From assembly GCF_021172045.1 (NCBI RefSeq), contig NZ_CP087164.1, forward strand, positions 2,852,001 to 2,916,000: DNA of 64,000 bases, read 5' to 3'. A model generated the notes under the pieces. It did not search any database. It was not told the DNA's origin and saw only the letters and a program-made list of their open reading frames with translations. The translations under genes were made by a program, and so were the position numbers. Position 1 is the stretch's first letter. Every line of letters starts with the position of its first letter. Source of the DNA: Capillimicrobium parvum (lineage in GTDB: Bacteria; Actinomycetota; Thermoleophilia; Solirubrobacterales; Solirubrobacteraceae). Below, one piece after another: positions 7,350 to 15,298 of the stretch.

Positions 7350-9251
7350 CTACGGCGCTGCGGCCGCCGACGTCCGCGCCGCCGCGCGCGCGGCCGACTT
7401 GATCGCGCGCGTCAGGGTCTCGACGTCGTAGACGCCGTAGTGGCGGCGGCCGTTGACGAAGAACGTCGGGGTCCCCGACACGCCGCTGGCGTCCGCGCTC
7501 TGGACGTCCTCCGCGACGCGAGGGCCGAACCGGCGGCGGCGCAGGTCGTCGCTGAAGCGCTCGAGGTCCAGGCCGATCTCGTTCGCGTGGCGGTAGAGGT
7601 CGGCGATCCCGAGGCCCGTGCCGGGCGTCATCAGCCGGTCGTGCATCTCCCAGAACGAACCCTGCGCGCCCGCGCACTCGGCCGCCTCCGACGCCATCTG
7701 CGCGTTGGGGTGCACGTCGGTGAGCGGCAGATGGCGGAACACGTAGCGCATGTCGTCGCCCAGGCGCTCGTGCAGTGCGCGGATCGTGGGCGCCGCGTCA
7801 GCGCAGTACGGGCACTCGTAGTCGCCGTACTCGACGAGGGTCACCGGCGCATCGACGTTGCCGCGGATGTGGTCGCGCCCGGGCTCGACGTCCTCGGAGA
7901 GATCCACGATCGCGTCCGCGGTCGAGCCGAGCTGGCGGGCACGGACCTCGTCGGGCAGCCGCGTCATGATCTGGATCGCCACCCAGACGAGCGCCGGCGA
8001 GATGACCGCGGTGGCGATCACGCCGATCTTCGCCTCCTCGAGCAGCTGCCCGTCGAACGCCAGCGTCGCGACGAGCAGCGACACGGTGAAGCCGATCCCC
8101 GCCGACGCGCCCACCCCGAAGATCGCCGGCCAGGTGATCGTCAGCGGCGCGCCGCCCAGGGCGCGGCGCGAGCCGATCCACGCCGCCACCATGATGCCCA
8201 GCGGCTTGCCGGCCAGGAAGGCGACGACGATGCCCCAGGTGATGGGCGACGTGACGGCGTCGGAGATCAGCCGGCCGTCGAGGTGGATGCCCGCGTTGGC
8301 CAGGGCGAACAGCGGCACGATCACCCGGCTCGTCCACGGGTGCAGCCGGTACTGCATGCGCTCGTTGGCCGAGATCGCCGAGGTCAGGCTCGCGCTCGCC
8401 GAGTACGCCAGCTCGGGCGTCGGCTGCTCGCGGAACGAGCGCGCCAGCTCGGTGCTGCGCTCGAGGTCGTCGCGGCCCGGCGGGTAGGCGCTCGTGATGA
8501 GCCCGATGGCCAGGCCGGCGATGATCGCGTCGACTCCCGACTCGAACATGGCCAGCCAGATGCCGATGCCGACGAGCACCGCCACCGGCCCCCGCCACGA
8601 TCCCGCCCAGCGCAGCGCGATCAGCACGCCGAAGAGCCCGATCGCGATCAGCAGCGGGACGAGCGACACCTTCTCGGTGTAGGCGATCGCGATGATCAGC
8701 AGCGCGACGAGGTCGTCGATGACGACCATCGTCAGCAGGAAGACGCGCATGCGGATGCCGCGCCCGCGCGTCATGAGCGTGAGGACGCCAAGCGCGAGCG
8801 CCGTGTCGGTCGACACCGCGGCGCCCCAGCCATGGGCGCCGTCGCCGCCCGCGTTGATCGCCAGGTAGACCGCGCCCGCGGCGACCATGCCGCCGAGCGA
8901 GCACAGCACAGGCACCGCCAAGCGGGAGCGCTCGCGCAGCTCCCCGAGGTCGAGCTCGCGCTTGGCCTCGAGGCCTACGACGAGGAAGAACAGCGTCATC
9001 AGGCCCGAGTTGATCCACTCGCGCAGGTCCGCCGACAGCTCGTGGCCACCCAGGCTGAGCGAGAGCTTCGTCTCCCAGACCTCGACGTACGAGCTCTCCG
9101 ACACGTTCGCCCAGGCGATCGCCGCGAATGCGGCCGCCACGAGCACCAGGGCTCCGCCCGTCTCGGCGTGGAGGAAGCCCCGGATGGGCGCGGCCAGGTT
9201 GCGCGCCCAGGCGGTGCGTCCGGCGGAAGCCGCTGGCGAGGCCGTCGACAT
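7350..9251 (-). CDS. nhaA: NhaA-type Na+/H+ antiporter fused to DsbA-like thioredoxin domain
   Basis: A 633-residue fusion. Residues 1 to about 420 are an NhaA antiporter with the many hydrophobic helices of the family, the paired aspartates in VVIDDLVALLIIAIAYTEK that bind Na+/H+, and the LMTLFFLVVGLEAKRELDLG and GLMTLFF-type N-terminal blocks. Residues from about 445 to 620 are a DsbA/Fe-S-oxidoreductase-like thioredoxin fold with active-site CPYC (EYGDYECPYCADAAP) and cis-Pro loop GVSGTPTFFVNG. This fusion is known in actinobacteria; the thioredoxin domain presumably works at the membrane surface, but its client is unknown. The ATG at 9251 fits the family start. Confidence 0.9.
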   Translation of the reverse strand: MSTASPAASAGRTAWARNLAAPIRGFLHAETGGALVLVAAAFAAIAWANVSESSYVEVWETKLSLSLGGHELSADLREWINSGLMTLFFLVVGLEAKRELDLGELRERSRLAVPVLCSLGGMVAAGAVYLAINAGGDGAHGWGAAVSTDTALALGVLTLMTRGRGIRMRVFLLTMVVIDDLVALLIIAIAYTEKVSLVPLLIAIGLFGVLIALRWAGSWRGPVAVLVGIGIWLAMFESGVDAIIAGLAIGLITSAYPPGRDDLERSTELARSFREQPTPELAYSASASLTSAISANERMQYRLHPWTSRVIVPLFALANAGIHLDGRLISDAVTSPITWGIVVAFLAGKPLGIMVAAWIGSRRALGGAPLTITWPAIFGVGASAGIGFTVSLLVATLAFDGQLLEEAKIGVIATAVISPALVWVAIQIMTRLPDEVRARQLGSTADAIVDLSEDVEPGRDHIRGNVDAPVTLVEYGDYECPYCADAAPTIRALHERLGDDMRYVFRHLPLTDVHPNAQMASEAAECAGAQGSFWEMHDRLMTPGTGLGIADLYRHANEIGLDLERFSDDLRRRRFGPRVAEDVQSADASGVSGTPTFFVNGRRHYGVYDVETLTRAIKSAARAAARTSAAAAP

Positions 9252-9308
9252 CGCCGCGAATCCTGGCAGGCCCCGTGCGTCGCCCTTCCCGCGCTCCGCG
9301 AGGTTGCG

Positions 9309-9728
9309 TCAGGCGGCCAGCCGCCGCTCGCCCTCGTCGATCGCCACGTCGTTGATCGAGGCGTACCGGCGCCGCATCAGCCCGGTCGCGGCGAACTCCC
9401 ACATCTCGTTGCCGTAGGAGCGCCACCACTGGCCGTCCGCGTCGCGGCTCTCGTACTCGAAGCGCACGGCGATCCGGTCGTCCGTGAACGCCCACAGCTC
9501 CTTCTCCAGGCGGTAGTCGAGCTCGCGGGCCCACTTGCGCGCGAGGAACGCGGTGATCTCCTCGCGCCCGCGCAGGAACTCGCCGCGGTTGCGCCACTCG
9601 GAGTCCTCGGTGTAGGCGAGCGCGACCCGTTCCGGGTCGCGCGTGTTCCACGCGTCCTGCGCGGCCTGCACCTTCGCCCGTGCCGTCTCCTCGGTGAACG
9701 GCGGGCGGATGTCGGTCGGGGCGGCCAC
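9309..9728 (-). CDS. NTF2-like protein, DUF1348 type
   Basis: A 139-residue NTF2-fold protein of the DUF1348 (nuclear-transport-factor-2-like) type. Recognisable blocks are [22 protein letters not shown], the [21 protein letters not shown] region, RIAVRFEYE and YGNEMWEF. Members are small cavity proteins with no settled reaction. The start is GTG at 9728, four bases after the TAG of the upstream secreted-protein gene (9733), so both are probably in one transcript. A 57-bp gap separates it from the NhaA fusion, which could be read from the same message. Confidence 0.8.
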   Translation of the reverse strand: MAAPTDIRPPFTEETARAKVQAAQDAWNTRDPERVALAYTEDSEWRNRGEFLRGREEITAFLARKWARELDYRLEKELWAFTDDRIAVRFEYESRDADGQWWRSYGNEMWEFAATGLMRRRYASINDVAIDEGERRLAA

Positions 9729-9732
9729 GGCG

Positions 9733-10275
9733 CTACTCGCAGAACGCGATGAAGGGCACGCCGATCAGTGTGACGCGCTTGGACTTGACGTCGACGGCGA
9801 ACTGCAGGCGCCCGCCGCCGCCGCGCGGCACCTTCGCCAGCGTCAGGCCGAACGTCTCGTCGGTGCTGTGGTCGAAGCGGACCTTCGGGAACGCCCGCTT
9901 CACGGCCCTGCGGGTCGAGCCGACGTGGACGCCGCGGGCGCTCGCGCCGCCGGTGATCGTGATGTTCGTGACCCGGCGGGCCGCGGTCTGGCTGAAGTCG
10001 ACGTTGCCGCGCAGCGGGGCGCGCAGCCGGGCGCCGCGGGTGTTCGGCCCGCCGAGCTCGCAGCCGGGGTGGATCGGCCCGACGCGGCCGGCGGAGCGCA
10101 GCTGCGCGTAGGTCATGCCGAGCTTGACGCCGTCGACGCCGGAACGGGTGACCTTCTTCGCGGCGGCGGCGTGTCCGGTGGGGCCCGTCGCCGCGGTCGC
10201 GCCGGCCGCGATCGCGCCGGCGGCGGCGAGCGTGCCGCCCGCGGCCAGGGTGCGCTTCAAGCTCCAGGTGATCAT
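9733..10275 (-). CDS. Secreted protein of unknown function, GMTYAQ family
   Basis: A 180-residue protein with an N-terminal signal: [14 protein letters not shown], then an Ala/Gly-rich hydrophobic stretch ending near residue 35. The mature part holds a [11 protein letters not shown] motif and later [18 protein letters not shown]. The same motif order occurs in the secreted protein at 20709-21239, so the two belong to one family and perhaps have a repeated beta-rich fold. Two cysteines (GCELGG and the final FCE) could form a disulfide. The ATG at 10275 follows TAGGTT by 7 nt, suggesting a leaderless start. No function can be assigned. Confidence 0.7.
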   Translation of the reverse strand: MITWSLKRTLAAGGTLAAAGAIAAGATAATGPTGHAAAAKKVTRSGVDGVKLGMTYAQLRSAGRVGPIHPGCELGGPNTRGARLRAPLRGNVDFSQTAARRVTNITITGGASARGVHVGSTRRAVKRAFPKVRFDHSTDETFGLTLAKVPRGGGGRLQFAVDVKSKRVTLIGVPFIAFCE

Positions 10276-10282
10276 GCGCGCA

Positions 10283-10288
10283 AACCTA
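10283..10288 (-). promoter_or_regulatory. -10 element of a leaderless promoter
   Basis: TAGGTT on the minus strand ends 7 nt before the ATG at 10275. Back-to-back with the +-strand element at 10332. Confidence 0.4.
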
Positions 10289-10331
10289 TCCACGACCGCG
10301 GTCCGCGGGAAGGACGGGTGGACGGCTCCAC

Positions 10332-10337
10332 TAGCGT
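10332..10337 (+). promoter_or_regulatory. -10 element of a leaderless promoter
   Basis: TAGCGT ends 7 nt before the ATG at 10345, with no ribosome binding site between them. Confidence 0.4.
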
Positions 10338-10344
10338 GCGGTGC

Positions 10345-10686
10345 ATGGCGAAAGGCAGGACGCGCGACTCCGCGCTCGTCTACTCCAGCAGCGACGGCGA
10401 CCTGCGCCGCGCGCGCCGGGACGAGCCGGTCGCCCCGCCGCCGCCGGGCGGCCGCGTGAAGGTGCGCCGCGAGGTCGCCGGCCGGCGCGGCAAGGCGGTG
10501 ACCACGGTGTCCGGGGTGCCGCTCGACGACGCCGGCCTGCGCGAGCTCGCCGGCCGGCTGAAGAAGCGCTGCGGCGTGGGCGGCTCGGCGAAGGACGGCG
10601 TCATCGAGCTGCAGGGCGACCATCGCGACACCGTGGTCGCGGTGCTGCGCGACGCCGGATACGACGTGGTGCTCGCCGGCGGCTGA
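10345..10686 (+). CDS. yciH: SUI1/eIF1-like translation factor (YciH type)
   Basis: A 113-residue protein with the SUI1 fold in its second half: the RRGKAVTTVSG strand-loop, LAGRLKKRCGVGGSAKDGVIELQGDH and VVAVLRDAGYDVV match bacterial YciH and archaeal/eukaryotic eIF1. In characterised cases this family discriminates initiator tRNA and start codons on the 30S subunit. The first 35 residues are a basic, proline-containing tail (YSSSDGDLRR, then RRDEPVAPPPPGG). A start-codon-monitoring factor is notable in an organism with many apparently leaderless genes. The ATG at 10345 lies 7 nt after a -10-like TAGCGT. Confidence 0.88.
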   Translation: MAKGRTRDSALVYSSSDGDLRRARRDEPVAPPPPGGRVKVRREVAGRRGKAVTTVSGVPLDDAGLRELAGRLKKRCGVGGSAKDGVIELQGDHRDTVVAVLRDAGYDVVLAGG

Positions 10687-10711
10687 CGGCTCGGGGCGCG
10701 GGCGCGGCGCC

Positions 10712-11209
10712 TCAGTAGTCGAGGTCGACCGGCTCGAGGCCCTGCGACGCGCAGTAGTCGACGTAGAGCTTCATGTGGCTGAGCACGTCGTCGTGGCCGA
10801 CGACGTTGTCGTGCTCGTCGACGTAGAGCAGCGCGCCCTCGAGGATGAACAGCGTGACCGTGCCCTCCTCGTTGCTCATGAGGGTGTGGATGTCGCCCGG
10901 CGGCTCCCACACGACCATCCCGGCGCGCGCGACCCAGTCCTTCTCGGCGTAGTACCAGCTGCCCTCCAGGACGTACCCCGTCACGGGGCCGACGTGGTAG
11001 TGGCGGTTGATCTGGCTGGCGCCCACGACCTTCGTCAGGTTCGCCCACACGCCCGTCTTGCGGTTCAGGCGCAGCGGCTTGACGAAGATCCCCGGATGCC
11101 CCTCGTACGGGACCCAGGGGATGTCCTGCGGGTCGATGACCCGCTCGCCCAGCGTCAGCGCCTTCAGGGGCCGCAGCGCCAGCGCGTCCTCGGTGATCTC
11201 TGCGCTCAT
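10712..11209 (-). CDS. Cupin protein, 2,4'-dihydroxyacetophenone dioxygenase-like
   Basis: A 165-residue single cupin. Metal-binding motif 1 is RHYHVGPVTGYVLEGSWYY and motif 2 is EPPGDIHTL, giving two His plus Glu and a further His as expected for a mononuclear metal site. Overall order and length resemble 2,4'-dihydroxyacetophenone dioxygenase-type cupins, which cleave a C-C bond next to a carbonyl, but the substrate cannot be inferred. The ATG at 11209 has GGGAG about 9 nt upstream. It lies 74 nt behind the PEP-mutase-family gene and is probably co-transcribed, which hints at a short catabolic route acting on keto acids or aryl ketones. Confidence 0.78.
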   Translation of the reverse strand: MSAEITEDALALRPLKALTLGERVIDPQDIPWVPYEGHPGIFVKPLRLNRKTGVWANLTKVVGASQINRHYHVGPVTGYVLEGSWYYAEKDWVARAGMVVWEPPGDIHTLMSNEEGTVTLFILEGALLYVDEHDNVVGHDDVLSHMKLYVDYCASQGLEPVDLDY

Positions 11210-11283
11210 GGCGGGAGTCTCCCGACCGGGCGCGGGCGCCGCGGGATGGGGCGCGGGGGTCGTTGGAGAGATCGCCAGCGGCG

Positions 11284-12078
11284 CTACGCCAGCCACTCGC
11301 CGAGCGGCACGCGGACGCCGAGCGCGGAGAAGTCGCCGACGTCGAGCATCCGCCGCGCCGCGTCGGCGAACGCCCCGACCGCGACCCAGGCCAGCGCGCC
11401 GCCGACGCTGATGCGCGTCGCACCGGCATCCGCGATCTCGCGCAGCGACAGGTCGGGCCGGGCAAGCACGTTCACGGGCCGGCCGACCGCGTCGCACACC
11501 GCGCGGATCTCGTCGGTGGTGCGCAGGCCGGGGGCGTAGAGGACGTCCGCGCCCGCGGCCTCGTAGGCCTGCAGGCGGGCGATCGTGTCGCCGAGGTCCG
11601 GGTTGCCGCGGATGTGGTTCTCGGCGCGGGCGGTCAGCGTGAACGGGAGGTCGAGCGCCCGGGCCGCCTCCGACGCGGCCGCTACGCGCGCGACCGCATG
11701 GTCGAGGCCGTACATGTGCCCCGCCGGGTCGTAGTCCTCGATCGATCCGCCGACCGCGCCGGCGGCCGCGGCCGCGGCGATCGCGCGGGCGGCGTCGGCC
11801 GGGTCGGCGCCGTAGCCGTTCTCGAGGTCGACGGACACGGGCAGGCCGGTGGTGGACGTGAGCGCGCGGACGTGCTCGGCGACGTCGTCGAGGGTGACGC
11901 CGCCGTCGAGGCGGCCGTGCGTGAACGCGAAGCCCGAGCTCGTCGTTGCGAGCGCGCGGAAGCCGAGCGCTTCGAGCACCTTCGCCGACCCGGCGTCCCA
12001 CGGGTTGGGGATGATGAACGCCTCGCCCTCGTGCAGCGCGCGGAACGCCGCCGCCTTGTCCTGCTGGCTCGCCGTCAT
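11284..12078 (-). CDS. Isocitrate lyase/PEP mutase family protein
   Basis: A 264-residue TIM barrel of the isocitrate lyase/phosphoenolpyruvate mutase superfamily. It shows the IIPNPWDAGSAKVLEALGF opening, the SVDLENGYG magnesium-binding block and GGSIEDYDP, followed by TARAENHIRG. The KKCGH motif of true isocitrate lyases is absent, so a carboxyphosphonoenolpyruvate-mutase-like C-C or C-P lyase, or an oxaloacetate decarboxylase, is more likely. The ATG at 12078 is preceded by a good AAGGAGAC ribosome binding site. First gene of a two-gene operon with the cupin; divergent from ftsH, with 83 bp between starts. Confidence 0.82.
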   Translation of the reverse strand: MTASQQDKAAAFRALHEGEAFIIPNPWDAGSAKVLEALGFRALATTSSGFAFTHGRLDGGVTLDDVAEHVRALTSTTGLPVSVDLENGYGADPADAARAIAAAAAAGAVGGSIEDYDPAGHMYGLDHAVARVAAASEAARALDLPFTLTARAENHIRGNPDLGDTIARLQAYEAAGADVLYAPGLRTTDEIRAVCDAVGRPVNVLARPDLSLREIADAGATRISVGGALAWVAVGAFADAARRMLDVGDFSALGVRVPLGEWLA

Positions 12079-12149
12079 GCCGTCTCCTTGCGGTCGTTGC
12101 TCGGTGCGCCCATTCTCGCGCCCCACGCCACACGGGTGAAGTGCATCCC

Positions 12150-12155
12150 TAGCCT
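12150..12155 (+). promoter_or_regulatory. -10 element upstream of ftsH
   Basis: TAGCCT ends 6 nt before the ATG at 12162 (a GTG at 12156 directly abuts it). The 6-nt spacing favours ATG 12162 as the leaderless start. Confidence 0.5.
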
Positions 12156-12161
12156 GTGGGT

Positions 12162-14261
12162 ATGCCCGAGCCCTCCGCCGCACCGCCCGCCGCACCGGAG
12201 CGGCCGCGCCGCTCGGGCGACGGCCAGGGGCAGGGCAAGGCGCCGGACCGCGGCGCCGGCTGGAAGGTCGAGCCGTCGTCGACGGGCCGCGGCGCGCCGC
12301 CGCCGCCCACGCCGCCGATGCTCCCGCAGGGGCGCCGCGGCACGTGGGCGATGCTGCTGCTCGTCCTGCTGATCGTCAACCTCGTCTTCGCGTTCGTGAC
12401 CGCGCGGCCGAGCGACCGTGCGCAGGTGCCCTACCAGCCGTTCTTCACCCAGCAGGTCGAGAAGGGCAACGTCAAGGAGATCTCCTCGCAGGAGGAGACG
12501 ATCCAGGGCGAGCTGAAGAAGGAGGCGACCTACCAGCCGCCCGGCGGCGACAAGGTCACGGTCACGAAGTTCAAGACGCAGGTCCCCACGTTCGTGACGA
12601 CCGAACAGCTGACGCAGTCGCTGTCGGAGCAGGGCGTCGTCGTCAACGCCGAGCCGCCGGACTCGGGGCGCAGCATCCTCAGCACGCTGATCCTCGGCTT
12701 CGGCCCGACGATCCTGCTGATCGCGATCTTCATCTGGATCTTCCGCCGCCAGGCGTCGGGCGGCGGGCTCGGCGGATTCGGCCGCTCCACCGCGCGGCGG
12801 GTGCAGCCCAGCAACGCCGACCGGGTCACCTTCGAGGACGTCGCCGGCATCGACGAGGTCGAGCACGAGCTCGCCGAGATCGTCGACATGCTGAAGAACC
12901 CGCAGCGCTACGAACGTCTCGGCGCCCGCATCCCGCGCGGCGTGCTGCTCTACGGGCCGCCCGGGACCGGCAAGACGCTGCTGGCCCGCGCGGTGGCCGG
13001 CGAGGCCGACGCCGCGTTCTTCTCGATGTCCGCGTCCGAGTTCATCGAGGCGATCGTGGGCATCGGCGCGTCGCGCGTGCGCGACCTGTTCAAGCAGGCC
13101 AAGGAGGCCGCGCCGGCGATCATCTTCATCGACGAGCTCGACGCGATCGGGCGGTCGCGGTCGGGCAACGTCGGCGGCATCAGCGGCGGCCACGACGAGC
13201 GCGAGCAGACGCTCAACCAGATCCTCACCGAGATGGACGGCTTCGAGGTCGGCACGACCGTCATCGTCCTCGCGGCGACGAACCGGCCGGAGATCCTCGA
13301 CCCGGCGCTGCTGCGCCCGGGCCGCTTCGACCGCCGCATCGCCGTCCAGCCGCCGGACAAGCCGGGCCGCGTGGCGATCCTGAAGATCCACACGCGCAAG
13401 GTGCCGCTCGCCGGCGACGTGGAGCTGGAGCGGGTTGCCGCCTCGACGCCGGGCATGACGGGCGCCGACATCGCGCTGCTGGTCAACGAGGCGTCGCTGT
13501 TCGCCGCCCGGCGCGGCCACGCCGCGGTGACGTCGGCCGACTTCGGCGACGCGATCGAGAAGATCATCCTCGGCACCGAGCGCCAGGTGGTCATGAGCGA
13601 GGCCGACCGCGAGCGCACCGCCTACCACGAGTCCGGCCACGCGCTCGTCGGCATGCTCACCCCGGGCGCCGACCCGGTGCGCAAGATCTCGATCATCCCG
13701 CGCGGCCAGGCGCTCGGCGTGACGCTCTCGACGCCGGAGACCGACCGCTACAACTACGCGCTCGAGGATCTGCGCGGCAAGATCAAGGTCGCGCTCGGCG
13801 GGCGGGTCGCGGAGCGGCTCGTCTACGGCGACCTCACCACCGGCGCCGAGTCCGACATCCAGAACCTCACGCAGATCGCGCGGGGCATGGTCGGGCGGTG
13901 GGGGATGAGCGAGGCGATCGGCCCGGTCGCGGTGACCGACGGGCGCTCGGACGGCGGCCTGCTGCCCGGCGTGGCGCCGACGTCCGCCGCCACCCAGCAG
14001 CTCGTCGACGAGGAGGTCCGCCGGATCATCGACGACGCCGAGCACGACGTGCTGCTGCTGCTCGAGCGCGAGCGCGAGCGCCTCGACCGCCTCACGCACA
14101 TCCTGCTGGACCGCGAGACGCTCGACGGCCCGGAGGCCTACGCGGCCGCCGGCCTGGCGGCCCCCGACCTCGACGTCCAGGACGAGGCGCACGCGACGAC
14201 GATCGCGCCCGGGGCGACCGACCTGTCGGTGGCCGGCAGCGGGGAAGCGCCGACCGCCTGA
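12162..14261 (+). CDS. ftsH: ATP-dependent zinc metalloprotease FtsH
   Basis: A 699-residue FtsH. A Pro/Gly-rich N-tail is followed by TM1 (about residues 62-80), a short extracytoplasmic segment, TM2 (about 175-195), then the AAA+ domain with Walker [15 protein letters not shown], Walker [12 protein letters not shown] and the second region of homology ([21 protein letters not shown]). The M41 protease has HESGH zinc ligands and the third-ligand Asp region [10 protein letters not shown]. It degrades membrane and some soluble proteins as a hexamer. One oddity: the pore-loop aromatic of the usual F-V-G motif is Ile here ([17 protein letters not shown]). The start is ATG 12162; GTG 12156 is the alternative. 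It converges on the LysR gene with only 3 bp between stops. Confidence 0.95.
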   Translation: MPEPSAAPPAAPERPRRSGDGQGQGKAPDRGAGWKVEPSSTGRGAPPPPTPPMLPQGRRGTWAMLLLVLLIVNLVFAFVTARPSDRAQVPYQPFFTQQVEKGNVKEISSQEETIQGELKKEATYQPPGGDKVTVTKFKTQVPTFVTTEQLTQSLSEQGVVVNAEPPDSGRSILSTLILGFGPTILLIAIFIWIFRRQASGGGLGGFGRSTARRVQPSNADRVTFEDVAGIDEVEHELAEIVDMLKNPQRYERLGARIPRGVLLYGPPGTGKTLLARAVAGEADAAFFSMSASEFIEAIVGIGASRVRDLFKQAKEAAPAIIFIDELDAIGRSRSGNVGGISGGHDEREQTLNQILTEMDGFEVGTTVIVLAATNRPEILDPALLRPGRFDRRIAVQPPDKPGRVAILKIHTRKVPLAGDVELERVAASTPGMTGADIALLVNEASLFAARRGHAAVTSADFGDAIEKIILGTERQVVMSEADRERTAYHESGHALVGMLTPGADPVRKISIIPRGQALGVTLSTPETDRYNYALEDLRGKIKVALGGRVAERLVYGDLTTGAESDIQNLTQIARGMVGRWGMSEAIGPVAVTDGRSDGGLLPGVAPTSAATQQLVDEEVRRIIDDAEHDVLLLLERERERLDRLTHILLDRETLDGPEAYAAAGLAAPDLDVQDEAHATTIAPGATDLSVAGSGEAPTA

Positions 14262-14264
14262 GGA

Positions 14265-15185
14265 TCAGGGCTGCTCGTCGAGCTGCGCCGCGACCTCCGC
14301 GATCCGGGCGCGCAGCCACGCGTGCGCCGGGTCGGCCTCGTGGCGGGGGTGCCACCACAGCATCTCGGTGAGGACCGGGAAGGCGATCGGCGGCTCGAGC
14401 AGCCGGACGTCGGCGGTGCGGCGCAGGTACGGGCCCGCGCGGGCGAGGACGAGCGTCACGAGGTCGGTGCCCTGCAGCAGGAACGGCGCAAGCAGGAAGC
14501 TCTCGACGCTGAACTCGACGTGGCGGGCGACCCGCTCGCGGGCGACGTGCTCGTCGGCCAGCGAGACCGCCTGGCCGCGGCCCATCGAGTAGGTGAGGTG
14601 GCCGAGGCGCCGGTACGCGTCGAGCGTCATCTCGTCGCCGACCAGCGTGTTGCCCTCCCAGACGCAGCACATCCAGCGGTCGTCGAACAGCCGCTGCGAC
14701 GGCAGGGCGGGGTTGCTCATGATCTCCGGCGGCTCGATGACGAGGTCGACCTCGCCGACCCGCAGCGCCCGCGCGGCGTCGGGGAAGCGGGGCAGCGCCT
14801 GCAGCGTGACGCCGGGCGCCTCGGCCGCGAGGCGGCGCACGAGCGGCCCGATCAGCATCAGGACGCTGTAGTCCGAGCAGCTGACCGTGAACGACCGGCG
14901 GTCGCGCGCCGCGTCGAACGCGGGCCGCTGCTCGAGCGCGCCCTGGATGAGCGCGAGCGCGTCGCGGACCGGGCCGGCCAGCGCCTCGGCCCGGGGGGTC
15001 GGAGCGAGGCCGGCGCCCTGGCGGACGAGCAGCGGGTCGTCGAAGAGCCGGCGCAGGCGCGCGAGGGTGTTGCTCATGCCCGGCTGGCTGAGCCCGATGC
15101 GCTGTGCGGCGCGGGTGACGCTGCGCTCGCTGAGCAGGGCGTCCAGCGCGACGAGGAGGTTGAGGTCGACGCCGGCGAGGTTCAT
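14265..15185 (-). CDS. LysR-family transcriptional regulator
   Basis: A 306-residue LysR regulator, closest in feel to the NodD/NahR-like branch. The N-terminal winged helix-turn-helix reads DLNLLVALDALLSERSVTRA, with LSQPGMSNTLARLRRLFDDPL as the recognition part; the rest is the periplasmic-binding-type effector domain. It is divergent from the flavin monooxygenase at 15299 and very likely controls it, with a candidate binding palindrome between them at 15213-15232. The ATG at 15185 follows TACCGT by exactly 6 nt, a leaderless start. The effector is presumably an aromatic compound, by analogy with the neighbouring enzyme. Confidence 0.9.
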   Translation of the reverse strand: MNLAGVDLNLLVALDALLSERSVTRAAQRIGLSQPGMSNTLARLRRLFDDPLLVRQGAGLAPTPRAEALAGPVRDALALIQGALEQRPAFDAARDRRSFTVSCSDYSVLMLIGPLVRRLAAEAPGVTLQALPRFPDAARALRVGEVDLVIEPPEIMSNPALPSQRLFDDRWMCCVWEGNTLVGDEMTLDAYRRLGHLTYSMGRGQAVSLADEHVARERVARHVEFSVESFLLAPFLLQGTDLVTLVLARAGPYLRRTADVRLLEPPIAFPVLTEMLWWHPRHEADPAHAWLRARIAEVAAQLDEQP

Positions 15186-15191
15186 GCGCTC

Positions 15192-15197
15192 ACGGTA
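15192..15197 (-). promoter_or_regulatory. -10 element of the LysR gene
   Basis: TACCGT on the minus strand, 6 nt before ATG 15185. The LysR palindrome at 15213-15232 lies just upstream of it, so autoregulation is plausible. Confidence 0.45.
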
Positions 15198-15212
15198 TTC
15201 GCATCGTCAATG

Positions 15213-15232
15213 CTGAATATCACGAGATTCAG
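15213..15232. promoter_or_regulatory. Candidate LysR operator and monooxygenase promoter
   Basis: A perfect inverted repeat, CTGAAT-N8-ATTCAG, sits between the divergent genes. On the plus strand TTGGCG (15233-15238) and TACGGT (15257-15262) are 18 nt apart and form a plausible promoter for the monooxygenase, placing the palindrome next to its -35 box as expected for a LysR activator. Confidence 0.5.
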
Positions 15233-15298
15233 TTGGCGTATGTCGGCCACCGCTCGTACGGTTCGGCTGGTCCGGGCAGCGAGGGCGGAGGAGAGCTC

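Noticed and set aside
11284-12078. True isocitrate lyase and glyoxylate shunt
   Set aside because: The protein is half the usual length and lacks the KKCGH signature; only the general ICL/PEP-mutase barrel is supported.
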